A stretch of DNA of 34,770 nucleotides from Brevibacillus reuszeri (GCF_001187725.1 NZ_LGIQ01000005.1:832579-867348); one strand, 5' to 3'. Shown: positions 5,661 to 13,180, counted from the stretch's first letter. Notes: generated from the letters alone by a model not told the origin. Numbers and translations: made by a program.

Positions 5661-5957
5661 TTATAAAAGTCTAACCGTGAAGCTAGTTGATACGAATGCA
5701 CCGTGAACATCACTTGCAGTAATCGTAATCACTACAGTACCTGTATTATTATTAACTCTTTGTAATTCAACTTCTTCAGTGTTAACGAAGGAAGCTGTTA
5801 AAATACTAAGTTCACTCGACGCAATTGTATATGTCAGAGGCTCCCCTTCTGGATCGCTAAAGTGATCATTAAGATTAAGGGCGTAAGTAAAGGCATTCAC
5901 ACTTGGATCAAAATCTAGATTCATATATCCCACTAAAACAATAGGTGGTTGATTGCT
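5661..5957 (-). CDS. Cassette E: 3' exon, cadherin/Ig-like surface domain
   Basis: Open frame of 98 codons plus stop starting at the predicted splice site with AGC. It reads SNQPPIVLV and then a domain with the layout of bacterial cadherin-like/dystroglycan-type repeats: LNDHFSDPEGEPLTYTIASS, a middle strand, TGTVVITITASDVHGAF and the final strand STSFTVRLL. Such domains occur in secreted adhesins and S-layer-associated proteins. A GTG at 5931-5933 is in frame but has no ribosome binding site and would remove the linker. I infer a C-terminal module of an extracellular protein whose N-terminal part is not encoded here. Confidence 0.68.
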   Translation of the reverse strand, partial: SNQPPIVLVGYMNLDFDPSVNAFTYALNLNDHFSDPEGEPLTYTIASSELSILTASFVNTEEVELQRVNNNTGTVVITITASDVHGAFVSTSFTVRLL

Positions 5958-6076
5958 ATTCTCGACTTATTCCCTTCTTTGTGAGGGTTTTCGTTCGAGA
6001 CTACACCGTGCTGGCGACTTTCATCGCACACGGCGTTCCATCAACGGATAAAAAGGTGAAAATTTACAATGGGCAA
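5958..6076 (-). ncRNA. Group II intron DV-DVI element E (first of the array)
   Basis: DV at 6003-6036 with the consensus stems and GAAA loop; DVI CUCGA ... CCCU ... AGGG ... UCGAG and end GAGAAT. This is the furthest upstream copy in the direction of reading. The sequence before it (6077-6161) shows no match to intron domains I-IV and is followed by an unrelated gene. Confidence 0.87.
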
Positions 6077-6161
6077 TTCCATTATGTCACAAATGATAAC
6101 GAGGAAATGTAATTGAGATTACATTGAGAGATTTATTTGTAGCAATTCAACACACGATTTG

Positions 6162-6569
6162 TTAAAAGTATCGACCTTCGGAGATCCGTTTCAGAACATG
6201 AGCTCTCAGTTCATCATCTTTGTCTTGACTGATAATTTGCAGGGCTTTAAATGTTGCTTTCTTGTTATAGGCAATACGTTGTCTAACAAAAAATTCGGGA
6301 TCGCTCGCAAGCTTGAGTTGCAATTCTTCAGGGAGCTTGTTTTTTGAAGCAACCATGCTTCGAACTTCCTCCTCTGGGTGACTTGCCAAAATGCAAAGAA
6401 TTTCAACAGGTACTGATTTATTTTGAGCAACCCAAAATGACATGTCCGGGTAATTTTGAATTACTTCATGCCAAACATCTAGTGGGGCGTCATCCCAAGC
6501 TGCACGAAAATATTCCTCAGGATTTTTACTCGTTCTAAGTCTTACAAATTCTTCAGCAGATGTAATCAC
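6162..6569 (-). CDS. LRV/HEAT-like repeat protein
   Basis: 135 aa, GTG start (GTGATTACATCT) with a weak AGGAATG upstream. The sequence is a row of short helical repeats of about 22-24 residues: VAQNKSVPVEILCILASHPE, VASKNKLPEELQLKLASDPE and IAYNKKATFKALQIISQDKD. This resembles leucine-rich-repeat-variant or HEAT-like solenoids, which usually bind other proteins. Function unknown. It is a complete cytosolic protein and marks the right border of the cassette region. Confidence 0.7.
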   Translation of the reverse strand: MITSAEEFVRLRTSKNPEEYFRAAWDDAPLDVWHEVIQNYPDMSFWVAQNKSVPVEILCILASHPEEEVRSMVASKNKLPEELQLKLASDPEFFVRQRIAYNKKATFKALQIISQDKDDELRAHVLKRISEGRYF

Positions 6570-6645
6570 ACAATCATTCCTGTTCCAGATGATTTTGGGA
6601 TTATCTTACATCGGTTTTTTGTTATATCGAGAAGTAGATTAGGGA

Positions 6646-7167
6646 CTACTTTTGATCGGTTGACTCACTCTTATTTAGTATCAAAATGAATTCTTCCACT
6701 TCAGCACAGCGAGCGTCGGAAAATCCCTTGTCCTCGCCTGTGATCTTGAAACCGCATTTTTCTAGAACCTTAATCGAGGCGAGATTGTCCTTGGCAGCAC
6801 GCGCATAGAGAGGTCGAATATTACTATCACGAAGAAGCGACAAAAGTGCCGCAGTTGCAATTCCTTTTCCCCAGTAATCCTTACCGATCCAGTAGCTGAC
6901 AGATGGAACTCCAAATTGCTCAAAGCTCGAGATATGGCCTGCGACTTCACCATGAAACAAAATGGTCTTTTTTTGGATGGTCTGATCAGTTAAAATCTTG
7001 GCCCAATGTGCTAAAAAGGCGTCTTTGTTCGTGGGGTCTTTTGCAGTAAAAGCAGCCATATAGTTCGCAGTCGAGTCAAGCTGTTGCTCGAAAAACACGG
7101 GAAGATCCTCTTCGAACACATTCCGTAGCTGAACATCACATTTCATCAAGTGTTCCAATACTTTCAC
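6646..7167 (-). CDS. GNAT-family N-acetyltransferase
   Basis: 173 aa if the GTG at 7167 is used; the ATG at 7146 (MKCDVQLR) is an equally good candidate as neither has a clear ribosome binding site. The acetyl-CoA motif A is YWIGKDYWGKGIATAALLSLL (the pyrophosphate loop is near residues 98-107), followed by ARAAKDNLASIKVLEKCGFK (motif B, near 120-138). The N-terminal half (LRNVFEEDLPVFFEQQ) is typical of single-domain RimJ/RimL-like enzymes. Substrate cannot be told from sequence. It begins 33 bp after the stop of the NIPSNAP-like gene, so the two are probably cotranscribed. Confidence 0.85.
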   Translation of the reverse strand: MKVLEHLMKCDVQLRNVFEEDLPVFFEQQLDSTANYMAAFTAKDPTNKDAFLAHWAKILTDQTIQKKTILFHGEVAGHISSFEQFGVPSVSYWIGKDYWGKGIATAALLSLLRDSNIRPLYARAAKDNLASIKVLEKCGFKITGEDKGFSDARCAEVEEFILILNKSESTDQK

Positions 7168-7200
7168 CCCAAATTCATTTATTGAGAAAATATTCGCATT

Positions 7201-7506
7201 CTATTCAAGTACTGGGCGCACGAAACTTCTTTCGTAGCTGATAATGCACTTCGTTTTATCTGCGAGAGCCAAAGCTTCCTGGCATTCTTCATCTGCCGGG
7301 ATTTTCTTGCGGTACTCTTCGTATTCAGCCAAACTTGGAAAGCTGAACAGGGCGTAGGCGATGTTATTGGCCCCTTCATGTGGCAGAAAATAACCATGAT
7401 GCTGTCCGCCGAACTTTTTGACAAGAGGTATCCACATTTTTGCATACTGTTCAAAAACATCAATTTGATAGGGATCGATAACGTATTTCAAGTAACAAGT
7501 GACCAT
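7201..7506 (-). CDS. NIPSNAP-family protein
   Basis: 101 aa from ATG at 7504-7506, which has AGGGAG eight bases upstream; an upstream GTG at 7515 is less likely. The dimeric alpha-beta barrel pattern of NIPSNAP proteins is visible: MVTCYLKYVIDPYQIDVFEQ, WIPLVKKFGGQHHGYFLP, ALFSFPSLAEYEEYRKK, and the final strand IISYERSFVRPV. These small proteins may bind small molecules; no catalytic role is established. Upstream of the GNAT gene in the same orientation. Confidence 0.8.
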   Translation of the reverse strand: MVTCYLKYVIDPYQIDVFEQYAKMWIPLVKKFGGQHHGYFLPHEGANNIAYALFSFPSLAEYEEYRKKIPADEECQEALALADKTKCIISYERSFVRPVLE

Positions 7507-7597
7507 GGTTTCCACTCCCTCATGACTTTTCCTAAATTTTACTGTACCCTCGTATCATGAAACAAGAGGGGGATGCAGCGTCCGCGCCACACGATCA

Positions 7598-7642
7598 ATA
7601 AAAAAAGAGCCAAGAAAGAATTCTCGGCTCTACTTTTTTTGC
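7598..7642. terminator. Terminator at the end of the amj-like gene (possibly bidirectional)
   Basis: AGAGCC and GGCTCT arms around a 14-nt loop, with A-tract on one side and TACTTTTTTTG on the other. It lies 30 bp downstream of the amj-like stop codon. Confidence 0.75.
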
Positions 7643-7667
7643 AAATATCGTCTTCCATCAATATAGA

Positions 7668-8510
7668 TCAGAAGAATTTCGTTAAGAAAGAAATTCCTAA
7701 AGCAGCGGGATACAGCGTAAAGATCGCCAGGATATTTCCACAAAAGCGGCTGATTCCCAGAAAGACCATGGCGGACCGAACAACTTCCATCGGGATTTTC
7801 CGATTTAATCCTCTGTCCACGATGATGGCGCTTTGGGCGTCTACAAAGAATAGCAGTAGAAATGCGCCAACGGCATTAATCGCAGGAGAAAGGCTGCTGG
7901 CACGCGCCATGTACTCAGGATTTAACCAAGCGGCGTAGTAAGCAGCGATTGCTCCCATGCTGAAGAACGTATACAGCACGATGTTCAGGATTACCATGCT
8001 TTTGGGAACGCCATCGAGCTTCAGTTTTTTCACCATCTCAAAGCGAGCGGGAGTCCAGCAGTCTTTTATAGCCGTTAAACCTTCTTTTGAGAAAATGAGA
8101 AACTTGAAAACCCGGACGATACTGCCGTCCTTTTCTAAACGTTCTACACCAATGTCATAAAATTTTACGATAGTCGGCATAAAAAAGATCGCGAGTGCAG
8201 TTCCAAGTACGCCACCAACCAGTGTAAACTGCAGCATATGTAAGGGATCAAAGTTACCTTTTACAGCGCGGTCAATAATTCCCCCGATTGGTGCAAGAAA
8301 AAACAGCGTCGCGGTCCGGGAACCGAATGAAATCATGGCGTATAGGGAATTGGAAATGGCAATTTTTTGCCCACGAACTCCAGCCAGGCGTGACCAATAA
8401 GAGGTCGTTTCAATAAAGTTGGTCAAGGCTATCATCAAAAAAATGAAAAGGAGCCGCTCAATGCTCACCTCACCCAAAAAGCTAGATTCGAGTATATCCA
8501 CCTGGTTCAC
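7668..8510 (-). CDS. amj: Amj-type lipid II flippase (DUF2837)
   Basis: 280 aa polytopic membrane protein. Early residues LTNFIETTSYWSRLAGVRG (about 30-48), then a serine/arginine-containing block SLYAMISFGSRTATLFFLAP, match the Amj/DUF2837 family as I know it from Bacillus subtilis YdaH. Amj moves the cell-wall precursor lipid II across the membrane as an alternative to MurJ. About six to eight hydrophobic segments are visible. The chosen GTG starts 3 bp after the stop of the ligase gene, so the two form an operon. Assignment by resemblance, not by search. Confidence 0.75.
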   Translation of the reverse strand: MNQVDILESSFLGEVSIERLLFIFLMIALTNFIETTSYWSRLAGVRGQKIAISNSLYAMISFGSRTATLFFLAPIGGIIDRAVKGNFDPLHMLQFTLVGGVLGTALAIFFMPTIVKFYDIGVERLEKDGSIVRVFKFLIFSKEGLTAIKDCWTPARFEMVKKLKLDGVPKSMVILNIVLYTFFSMGAIAAYYAAWLNPEYMARASSLSPAINAVGAFLLLFFVDAQSAIIVDRGLNRKIPMEVVRSAMVFLGISRFCGNILAIFTLYPAALGISFLTKFF

Positions 8511-8513
8511 ATC

Positions 8514-9944
8514 CTAGAAGTGTAATGTTGTATATTCCTTTTCTCTTTCCTTCTCAACGATCGGTAGCGTGGAGGGCAGAGGAAATTCTCTGACTGCATA
8601 TCTAATTTTACCCGAACTGCTGCGAGGAATTTCATCTACAAACGAGATTGAGAGATAGACATCGCCTAATTTTTTCATAATCTCGTTGCGGAAATACTGT
8701 TCGTCCCGTTCAAAGTCATGGCTGCCAACGTTTTTGACCAATTTTAACGATACATCCTCATAGGTATGCTGGATCAACTGATAGCCAGAAAAGCTCTCCA
8801 GACTCCACATGACTTGGTTAAAGTAATTTCCGTGAACATAAGAGCCATCACGTGCAACAAATACGTCGTCTTCGCGTCCTTCCAAGCTGGCGAGAATCGG
8901 GAGGTGATTCCCGCACCCGCATGGTTGATCCGAAAGCGATACGACATCTCCTAGCTGATAGCGGATTCTGGGCATCGAATAGTTATTCAAATCGGTAACA
9001 AGCAGCAATCCCTTTTCATTATAGCCAACGGGCTCTTTGGTATGGATATCAACGACTTCCAGATAGCAGTTTTTGGTGGAAATATGCATGTGTCCCTTTG
9101 GACATTCATAGGCAATAATACCGCCGTCTCTGGCTCCGTATTCATTAATAACGTTGCAGTCAAACGCTTTTTGAATGACTTCTCTCTGTTGTGGCTGCAG
9201 TGTCTCCGCTGTCGTCACGACTGCGTTCAGCTTGATTTGAAGCCTCAGATTGTTGCGAATCATCAGCTCCGCTAACAAGGCGAGGGCAGATGGATACCCA
9301 TACAGATAAATGGGTTTAAAAGAATGGATCTCATCCAGGTATTTTTTGATGTTCTCTTCGCGTAAATCATAGGCAGAAATAATGGTTCGGTTTTTTAATA
9401 GAACTTCTTTTAGCTGATGAATTTGACTTTGATTTTTGGACAGCTCGATGGATGATCCCCAAACCATGATGGAACGATCACCAATTTGAATCCCGCTCCA
9501 AGACAAACCGAGCCACCGGGCTGCTTCAAAATGCTCGACAGTTACGCGGTCCAAATAAAATTTTGTAGGCTCGCCAGTAGAACCACCCGTACGATTGGCG
9601 ATTAGCTGCGAGCGGTCAGCAGTGTTTGCTATATAACTTTCGCTATTTTGATTGAAATATTTTTTGGTAAGAATCGGAAAATGCTGAATCGCTTCAGCAG
9701 GGTTATCGATGGAGCGGATCAGCTCTTGATCGAGATCCTGATAGGCAGGAACATTTTTCATTGCATGCTTCAACAGCTCGCCTAAACGTTCAGATTGATA
9801 CTGAGAAATCTCCTGCTTCGAAAGACTCTGAAACTTTTTCATCTCAGCCATATAGGATCGGATTTTATTCCCTTTCTTTCTTTCCATATAGGGCCACAGA
9901 ATGTTTCTGATTGACCAACCAATAAGAGATGACACAATGTACAC
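8514..9944 (-). CDS. CapK/PaaK-like adenylate-forming enzyme
   Basis: 476 aa of the phenylacetate-CoA ligase/CapK superfamily. Core motifs of adenylate-forming enzymes are present: the phosphate-binding loop ANRTGGSTGEPTKFY (about residue 115-130), the YGARDGG block (about 265) and the RIRYQLGD stretch with the ATP-ribose Asp (about 325), followed by SLEGREDD. A cysteine pair around CGCGNH lies near 340. PaaK proper acts on phenylacetate; CapK-like members sit in surface-polymer loci. With an amj-like flippase directly downstream, a cell-envelope role is the better guess, but the substrate is unknown. The C-terminal lid ends IPRSSSGKIRY, with the usual late lysine. Confidence 0.75.
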   Translation of the reverse strand: MYIVSSLIGWSIRNILWPYMERKKGNKIRSYMAEMKKFQSLSKQEISQYQSERLGELLKHAMKNVPAYQDLDQELIRSIDNPAEAIQHFPILTKKYFNQNSESYIANTADRSQLIANRTGGSTGEPTKFYLDRVTVEHFEAARWLGLSWSGIQIGDRSIMVWGSSIELSKNQSQIHQLKEVLLKNRTIISAYDLREENIKKYLDEIHSFKPIYLYGYPSALALLAELMIRNNLRLQIKLNAVVTTAETLQPQQREVIQKAFDCNVINEYGARDGGIIAYECPKGHMHISTKNCYLEVVDIHTKEPVGYNEKGLLLVTDLNNYSMPRIRYQLGDVVSLSDQPCGCGNHLPILASLEGREDDVFVARDGSYVHGNYFNQVMWSLESFSGYQLIQHTYEDVSLKLVKNVGSHDFERDEQYFRNEIMKKLGDVYLSISFVDEIPRSSSGKIRYAVREFPLPSTLPIVEKEREKEYTTLHF

Positions 9945-10039
9945 TCCTTTTTTCCGTGCTTCATCATATGTAAGCTTGCTGCCTTACACTTCTAAAACGC
10001 CGGTCTTCCTTCAAAACGAATTATACTATAACACAAGAT

Positions 10040-10197
10040 TCCTTTGTGAAAAAGCGGACAGGAACTCACGCGTAAATATCCAGCTGGGTCATGCTGGTAC
10101 ATACGATTGGCAGGCAGTACGAGTTACAGGACAGGTAAATGAGCGTGGTTTTAACACAAGCAGGATTGTACAAAGCAGTATCGCTCCTAAAACGGAG
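10040..10197 (+). promoter_or_regulatory. Possible decayed T-box-like leader
   Basis: Ahead of the truncated acetyltransferase lies about 150 bp that contains GCGTGGTTTTAACAC and then AGGATTGTACAAAG, which matches 9 of 14 positions of the T-box sequence AGGGTGGTACCGCG. A further short inverted pair (CGCTCCT with ACGGAGG) follows. If real it is a relic, because the antiterminator core is mutated. Apart from this, 9945-10197 holds no supportable gene. Confidence 0.22.
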
Positions 10198-10566
10198 GTG
10201 AAGATAGCTGGGGACAACCTCCTCTTTCAAAATTGTTTTGGCTGGGTTGATCTGAAAAACATCGATAGGGCAAATAAAAGTGCAGAGCTTGGCATTGCGA
10301 TAGGGGATAAACTCTTCTGGGGAAAAGGGTACGGAGCCTCGGTATTACGAGCGATGATGGGAGTGGGCTTTCACGAATGCGGGCTCACTACAATCTGGCT
10401 GCGCGTGGATGCAGATAATAGGCAGGCCATCAGGTCGTATCTTAGCAATGGATTTCAAGTGGAAGAGACCCTGCATCAGGATCGATTGCGCAATGGTCAG
10501 TATGTAGATCGAGTACGGATGAGCTTCGCCCGAAAAGATTTTGAACGGTTCATACCAGAAGACTAA
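10198..10566 (+). pseudogene. 5'-truncated RimJ/RimL-type acetyltransferase
   Basis: The last 115 or so residues are a good GNAT C-terminal half: FGWVDLKNIDRANKSAELGI, motif A IGDKLFWGKGYGASVLRAM, motif B LRVDADNRQAIRSYLSNGF, and the family ending YVDRVRMSFARKDFE. The first 70-80 residues of a normal RimJ/RimL protein are absent. The open frame runs further left to 9901, but that part overlaps the opposite ligase gene and the non-coding leader and shows no GNAT features. I read it as a remnant after deletion of the 5' half. It ends at a strong terminator. Confidence 0.6.
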
Positions 10567-10569
10567 GCA

Positions 10570-10601
10570 AAGAAAAAACGGGTGGGATACCCGTTTTTTC
10601 T
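10570..10601 (+). terminator. Terminator after the truncated acetyltransferase
   Basis: AAACGGGT-GGGAT-ACCCGTTT stem followed by TTTCTC; an A-tract on the other side could also serve the minus-strand small gene. Confidence 0.88.
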
Positions 10602-10762
10602 CAATCCTCTGGTGTGCGATCCACAAAAAGCCTCGTAACTGAAGTATAGTCTCCCTTTTCTATTTCTTGCTCGCTCGCTTTTTCCTCAAGAGGATCATGA
10701 CCGTACATGCTTGGAGCTACAGTGGGCTCGTCCTTTGGAGCTGCTTTTTCCTTGTCCATCAT
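10601..10762 (-). CDS. Small acidic hypothetical protein, 53 aa
   Basis: Starts at ATGATG (10757-10762) after GGTGGTGG and ends at TGA at 10601-10603. The product is polar and charged (MMDKEKAAPKDEPTVAPSMY, then GHDPLEEKASEQEIEKGDY), with a short structured-looking end TSVTRLFVDRTPED. No family recognised. Codon pattern and ribosome binding site support a real gene. It lies 44 bp downstream of the hydrolase gene's stop codon and may be cotranscribed with it. Confidence 0.55.
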   Translation of the reverse strand: MMDKEKAAPKDEPTVAPSMYGHDPLEEKASEQEIEKGDYTSVTRLFVDRTPED

Positions 10763-10806
10763 TATCCACCACCTTTTCCTAGTAGCGTGTGATGGAATGG
10801 ACGTCC

Positions 10807-11718
10807 TTATGCTTCCTGCTTGCTGAATGCAGCAGACTGGTCAACGAAGTATTGAATCAGGATCTTTTCCTCAGCTCGACTTTGGGCAATTTTTTCAGGG
10901 GTATCCTTAGTTTTTGTCAGCTGCTTTTGAAAAAAGAGGAGAATGTAGTCCAGAATTTCATCGCTGGATAGGTTTCCACCAACAAGTCCATGGTCAGCAC
11001 CTTTTACGCGAAGAAAGCTGGCATTCTCCAGCGCCTCGTACAGAAGCTCGGCTTGATGGATGGGGACGATGCTATCGGCATCACCATGAATGATGAAAAA
11101 AGGAGGGGCTTGATCTGTGATGTAATGGATGGGGTTGGCAAGAGCTACCGCTTGTGGGTTATCAGCAAGAGCTCTGATACCGATGAGACGAGCTTCTGGG
11201 GAGTAAGCAAGATCATGCCAGCCACCCATCTGTAGCAAATCGGTTGGTCCAGACAAGGTACAGACTGCTTGGACTGCGCATGAGCTTGATTCGCTTCCAC
11301 CCGATTCCTCAAGCTCACTGGCAAAAGCAGAGATACCCAAGAGTGATGCCAGGTGGCCGCCGGAGGAATGACCCCATACGCCTATTTTCACAGGATCGAT
11401 GTTGTATTCGTGTGCATGGGAACGAATAAATCGTACGGCGGCCTTCACATCATGAATTTGTGCAGGAAAACTGGCTTCACCACTGAGGCGATGATTGATG
11501 TTTACACACACGAAACCGTGCTTGGCAAATCGGGCATTCCAGTCGCGTCCGCCTAACCCCCTCTTATCTCCTCTAAGCCACCCGCCACCGTGAATGTAGA
11601 TGATTGCCGGCTGTGGAGCAGCGGCTTCTTCTGGCATGATGATGTCAAGGCAAAGGGGAGAGCCGTCCACCAAAGTAAAAGGGATATCTTCAATTCGTTT
11701 CAGCTGCATGTACTTCAT
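10807..11718 (-). CDS. Alpha/beta hydrolase (HSL-type esterase/lipase)
   Basis: 303 aa of the hormone-sensitive-lipase-like alpha/beta hydrolase fold. Oxyanion motif YIHGGGWLRGD (about residue 41-51), nucleophile elbow GVWGHSSGGHLAS with the first Ser of SSGG expected as nucleophile (about 119), acid in IIHGDADSIVPI (about 226) and histidine in KGADHGLVGG (about 257). All triad parts are present. The start ATG has GGAAGG about 5 nt upstream. Cytosolic; likely acts on small esters, substrate unknown. The C-terminal 40 residues form a charged helix that is longer than in many homologues. Confidence 0.88.
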   Translation of the reverse strand: MKYMQLKRIEDIPFTLVDGSPLCLDIIMPEEAAAPQPAIIYIHGGGWLRGDKRGLGGRDWNARFAKHGFVCVNINHRLSGEASFPAQIHDVKAAVRFIRSHAHEYNIDPVKIGVWGHSSGGHLASLLGISAFASELEESGGSESSSCAVQAVCTLSGPTDLLQMGGWHDLAYSPEARLIGIRALADNPQAVALANPIHYITDQAPPFFIIHGDADSIVPIHQAELLYEALENASFLRVKGADHGLVGGNLSSDEILDYILLFFQKQLTKTKDTPEKIAQSRAEEKILIQYFVDQSAAFSKQEA

Positions 11719-11828
11719 CCTTTCCTTCCTGAAAATGGAATCGATACAAAGAGCATATCATGACTGACTCGTGCAGCTTCTTGTTCGCTTGTGAATATTC
11801 ATCGAAACTTTCAGACTTTTTTGTTCCG

Positions 11829-11876
11829 AAAAATAAACCCACCCCCAGCAAGGTTTATGCAAGCTGGGAAGGTGGG
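11829..11876 (-). terminator. Terminator of the SLH-domain gene
   Basis: Minus-strand CCCACCTTCCCAGC with GCTGGGGGTGGG, then TTTATTTTT, just after the stop codon at 11887. Confidence 0.8.
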
Positions 11877-11886
11877 CACTAATACT

Positions 11887-12576
11887 TTATTGGTCTGGCG
11901 TAGTTGTGTCATCGCCTTTTGGGCCTGGATGTGCTTTCAAATATTCAACAGCATTGTAGATGATTTCTGCAGCTTCCTTGCGTGTGATCGCATCTTTTGG
12001 ATGGAGTAATTTGTCAGCGTCTAACGCGGTAATTCCCAGAACAAGGGCGCGCTGGATCGTACCTTGGTATTGAACAGTCAGTTGATCGGCATCACCAAAC
12101 TCGACAGGAGCAATCTTGATCATTGGCAATTTTCCATGCTGCTCCATTGCGAGCATGAGCTGGTGGATAAACTCTTCTTTAGACCAGACTTGATTAGGGT
12201 CCAGGTCTGCTTTCAGATCAAAGCCGTTGTGTGCTGCGATGATAAGTGCATTTGCATACCAGCCATTGTTGTCCGCTTTAGAAAAATAGTCGGTTGCTTT
12301 TGGCTCTTTTATAAATCGGATATTATCCAGATTCAGGTCGAGTGCCTTTACAATCAATTGAATTCCTTGTGCGGCAGTCACTGTAGCATCTGGCATAAAA
12401 TGATTGTTTTCTACACCTTGTATGGTACCCATTTGTTGCAGGGCAATGATTTTATCCTTGGCAGCTACATTCGTCAGATCGGTAAAAGGAGTTGTTGCCG
12501 CAAAGCTTTGCTGGGCAAAAGACAGCGTCATGACAGCAAACGTAGAAAGAGTAAGCAGAGTTCGATTGATTTTCAT
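11887..12576 (-). CDS. Secreted SLH-domain protein
   Basis: 229 aa from the ATG at 12576, which has ATGAGGTG about 6 nt upstream; the in-frame GTG at 12585 overlaps this site. Residues 1-26 are a Sec signal peptide (LLTLSTFAVMTLSFAQQSFA, cleavage after SFA). Three S-layer-homology-like segments follow: PFTDLTNVAAKDKIIALQQMG, a middle one around YANALIIAAHNGF with VWSKEEFIHQLM, and QRALVLGITALDADKL with ITRKEAAEIIYNAVEYL. SLH domains anchor proteins to pyruvylated cell-wall polymers. There is no additional large domain, so it may be a wall-bound accessory protein. The acidic tail PKGDDTTTPDQ is unusual but short. Confidence 0.85.
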   Translation of the reverse strand: MKINRTLLTLSTFAVMTLSFAQQSFAATTPFTDLTNVAAKDKIIALQQMGTIQGVENNHFMPDATVTAAQGIQLIVKALDLNLDNIRFIKEPKATDYFSKADNNGWYANALIIAAHNGFDLKADLDPNQVWSKEEFIHQLMLAMEQHGKLPMIKIAPVEFGDADQLTVQYQGTIQRALVLGITALDADKLLHPKDAITRKEAAEIIYNAVEYLKAHPGPKGDDTTTPDQ

Positions 12577-12703
12577 AGGAATCACCTCATCTGGTTGTTA
12601 GTGTTACACTTCGTTTGACGAGGTATGTTTTGGAATGTTTCAATGGAAGTAGATTTTTTTTGCCTGCTTTTTGAAAATAGGGTAACCAATCAATAGGGAC
12701 CAT

Positions 12704-13162
12704 ATGGAAAGAGGGATGAGAGCCAAGATGAACAACGTTACGAAATTTTCGATCTCGCGACCCGCTCATGAAGTATTTGAAGCCTTTGTTGACCCTGCAA
12801 AAATCGGGAATTTTTGGTTCTCCACAAGCTCGGATAGATGGGAAGCAGGCAAAAGCATTACGTTACGCTACGAGGAATACAATGCCAGGGTTGCTATCAA
12901 TGTAACGGAGGTAGTGCCCAACCAAAAAATCGTGTTCGTGTGGGAAGGTCCTGGGGAAGAGCATGTCGTTACGATCACCCTGCAAGAAGTAGAACAATCT
13001 CGGACTGTGATAGAAGTTGTTGAAACTGGCTTTTCACAGGCGGACCTCGAATATGTAAGCAAGCTGGTCGATAATAAAGAAGGCTGGGTGTTTGTATTGA
13101 GCTGCTTGAAGGCGTATCTGGAATTCGGTGTGAAGCAGCTGCGTGCGGGATTAGTGAAATAA
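12704..13162 (+). CDS. SRPBCC/AHSA1-like domain protein
   Basis: Up to 152 aa; ATGs at 12704, 12716 and 12728 are all possible and the family domain starts at MNNVTKFSISRPAHEVFEAF, i.e. 12728. The START-like fold is indicated by EVFEAFVDPAKIGNFW, SITLRYEEYNARVAINVTEV and the hydrophobic C-terminal helix GWVFVLSCLKAYLEFG. Such proteins bind hydrophobic ligands or partner with Hsp90; small bacterial copies are mostly uncharacterised. Transcribed alone, with a terminator at 13181. Confidence 0.8.
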   Translation: MERGMRAKMNNVTKFSISRPAHEVFEAFVDPAKIGNFWFSTSSDRWEAGKSITLRYEEYNARVAINVTEVVPNQKIVFVWEGPGEEHVVTITLQEVEQSRTVIEVVETGFSQADLEYVSKLVDNKEGWVFVLSCLKAYLEFGVKQLRAGLVK

Positions 13163-13180
13163 AAGCAGCATACCATACAT

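Noticed and set aside
573..6076. CRISPR array
   Set aside because: Repeats are about 118 bp and separated by hundreds of bases of coding sequence; no short regular repeat-spacer pattern and no cas genes.
573..6076. Insertion sequences or a complete group II intron
   Set aside because: No transposase, no terminal inverted repeats of IS type, no reverse transcriptase/maturase frame and no intron domains I-IV were seen on either strand.
9901..10197. First 99 codons of the open frame leading into the GNAT domain
   Set aside because: It overlaps the start of the divergent ligase gene, shows no GNAT features and has no ribosome binding site; the real similarity begins near 10210.
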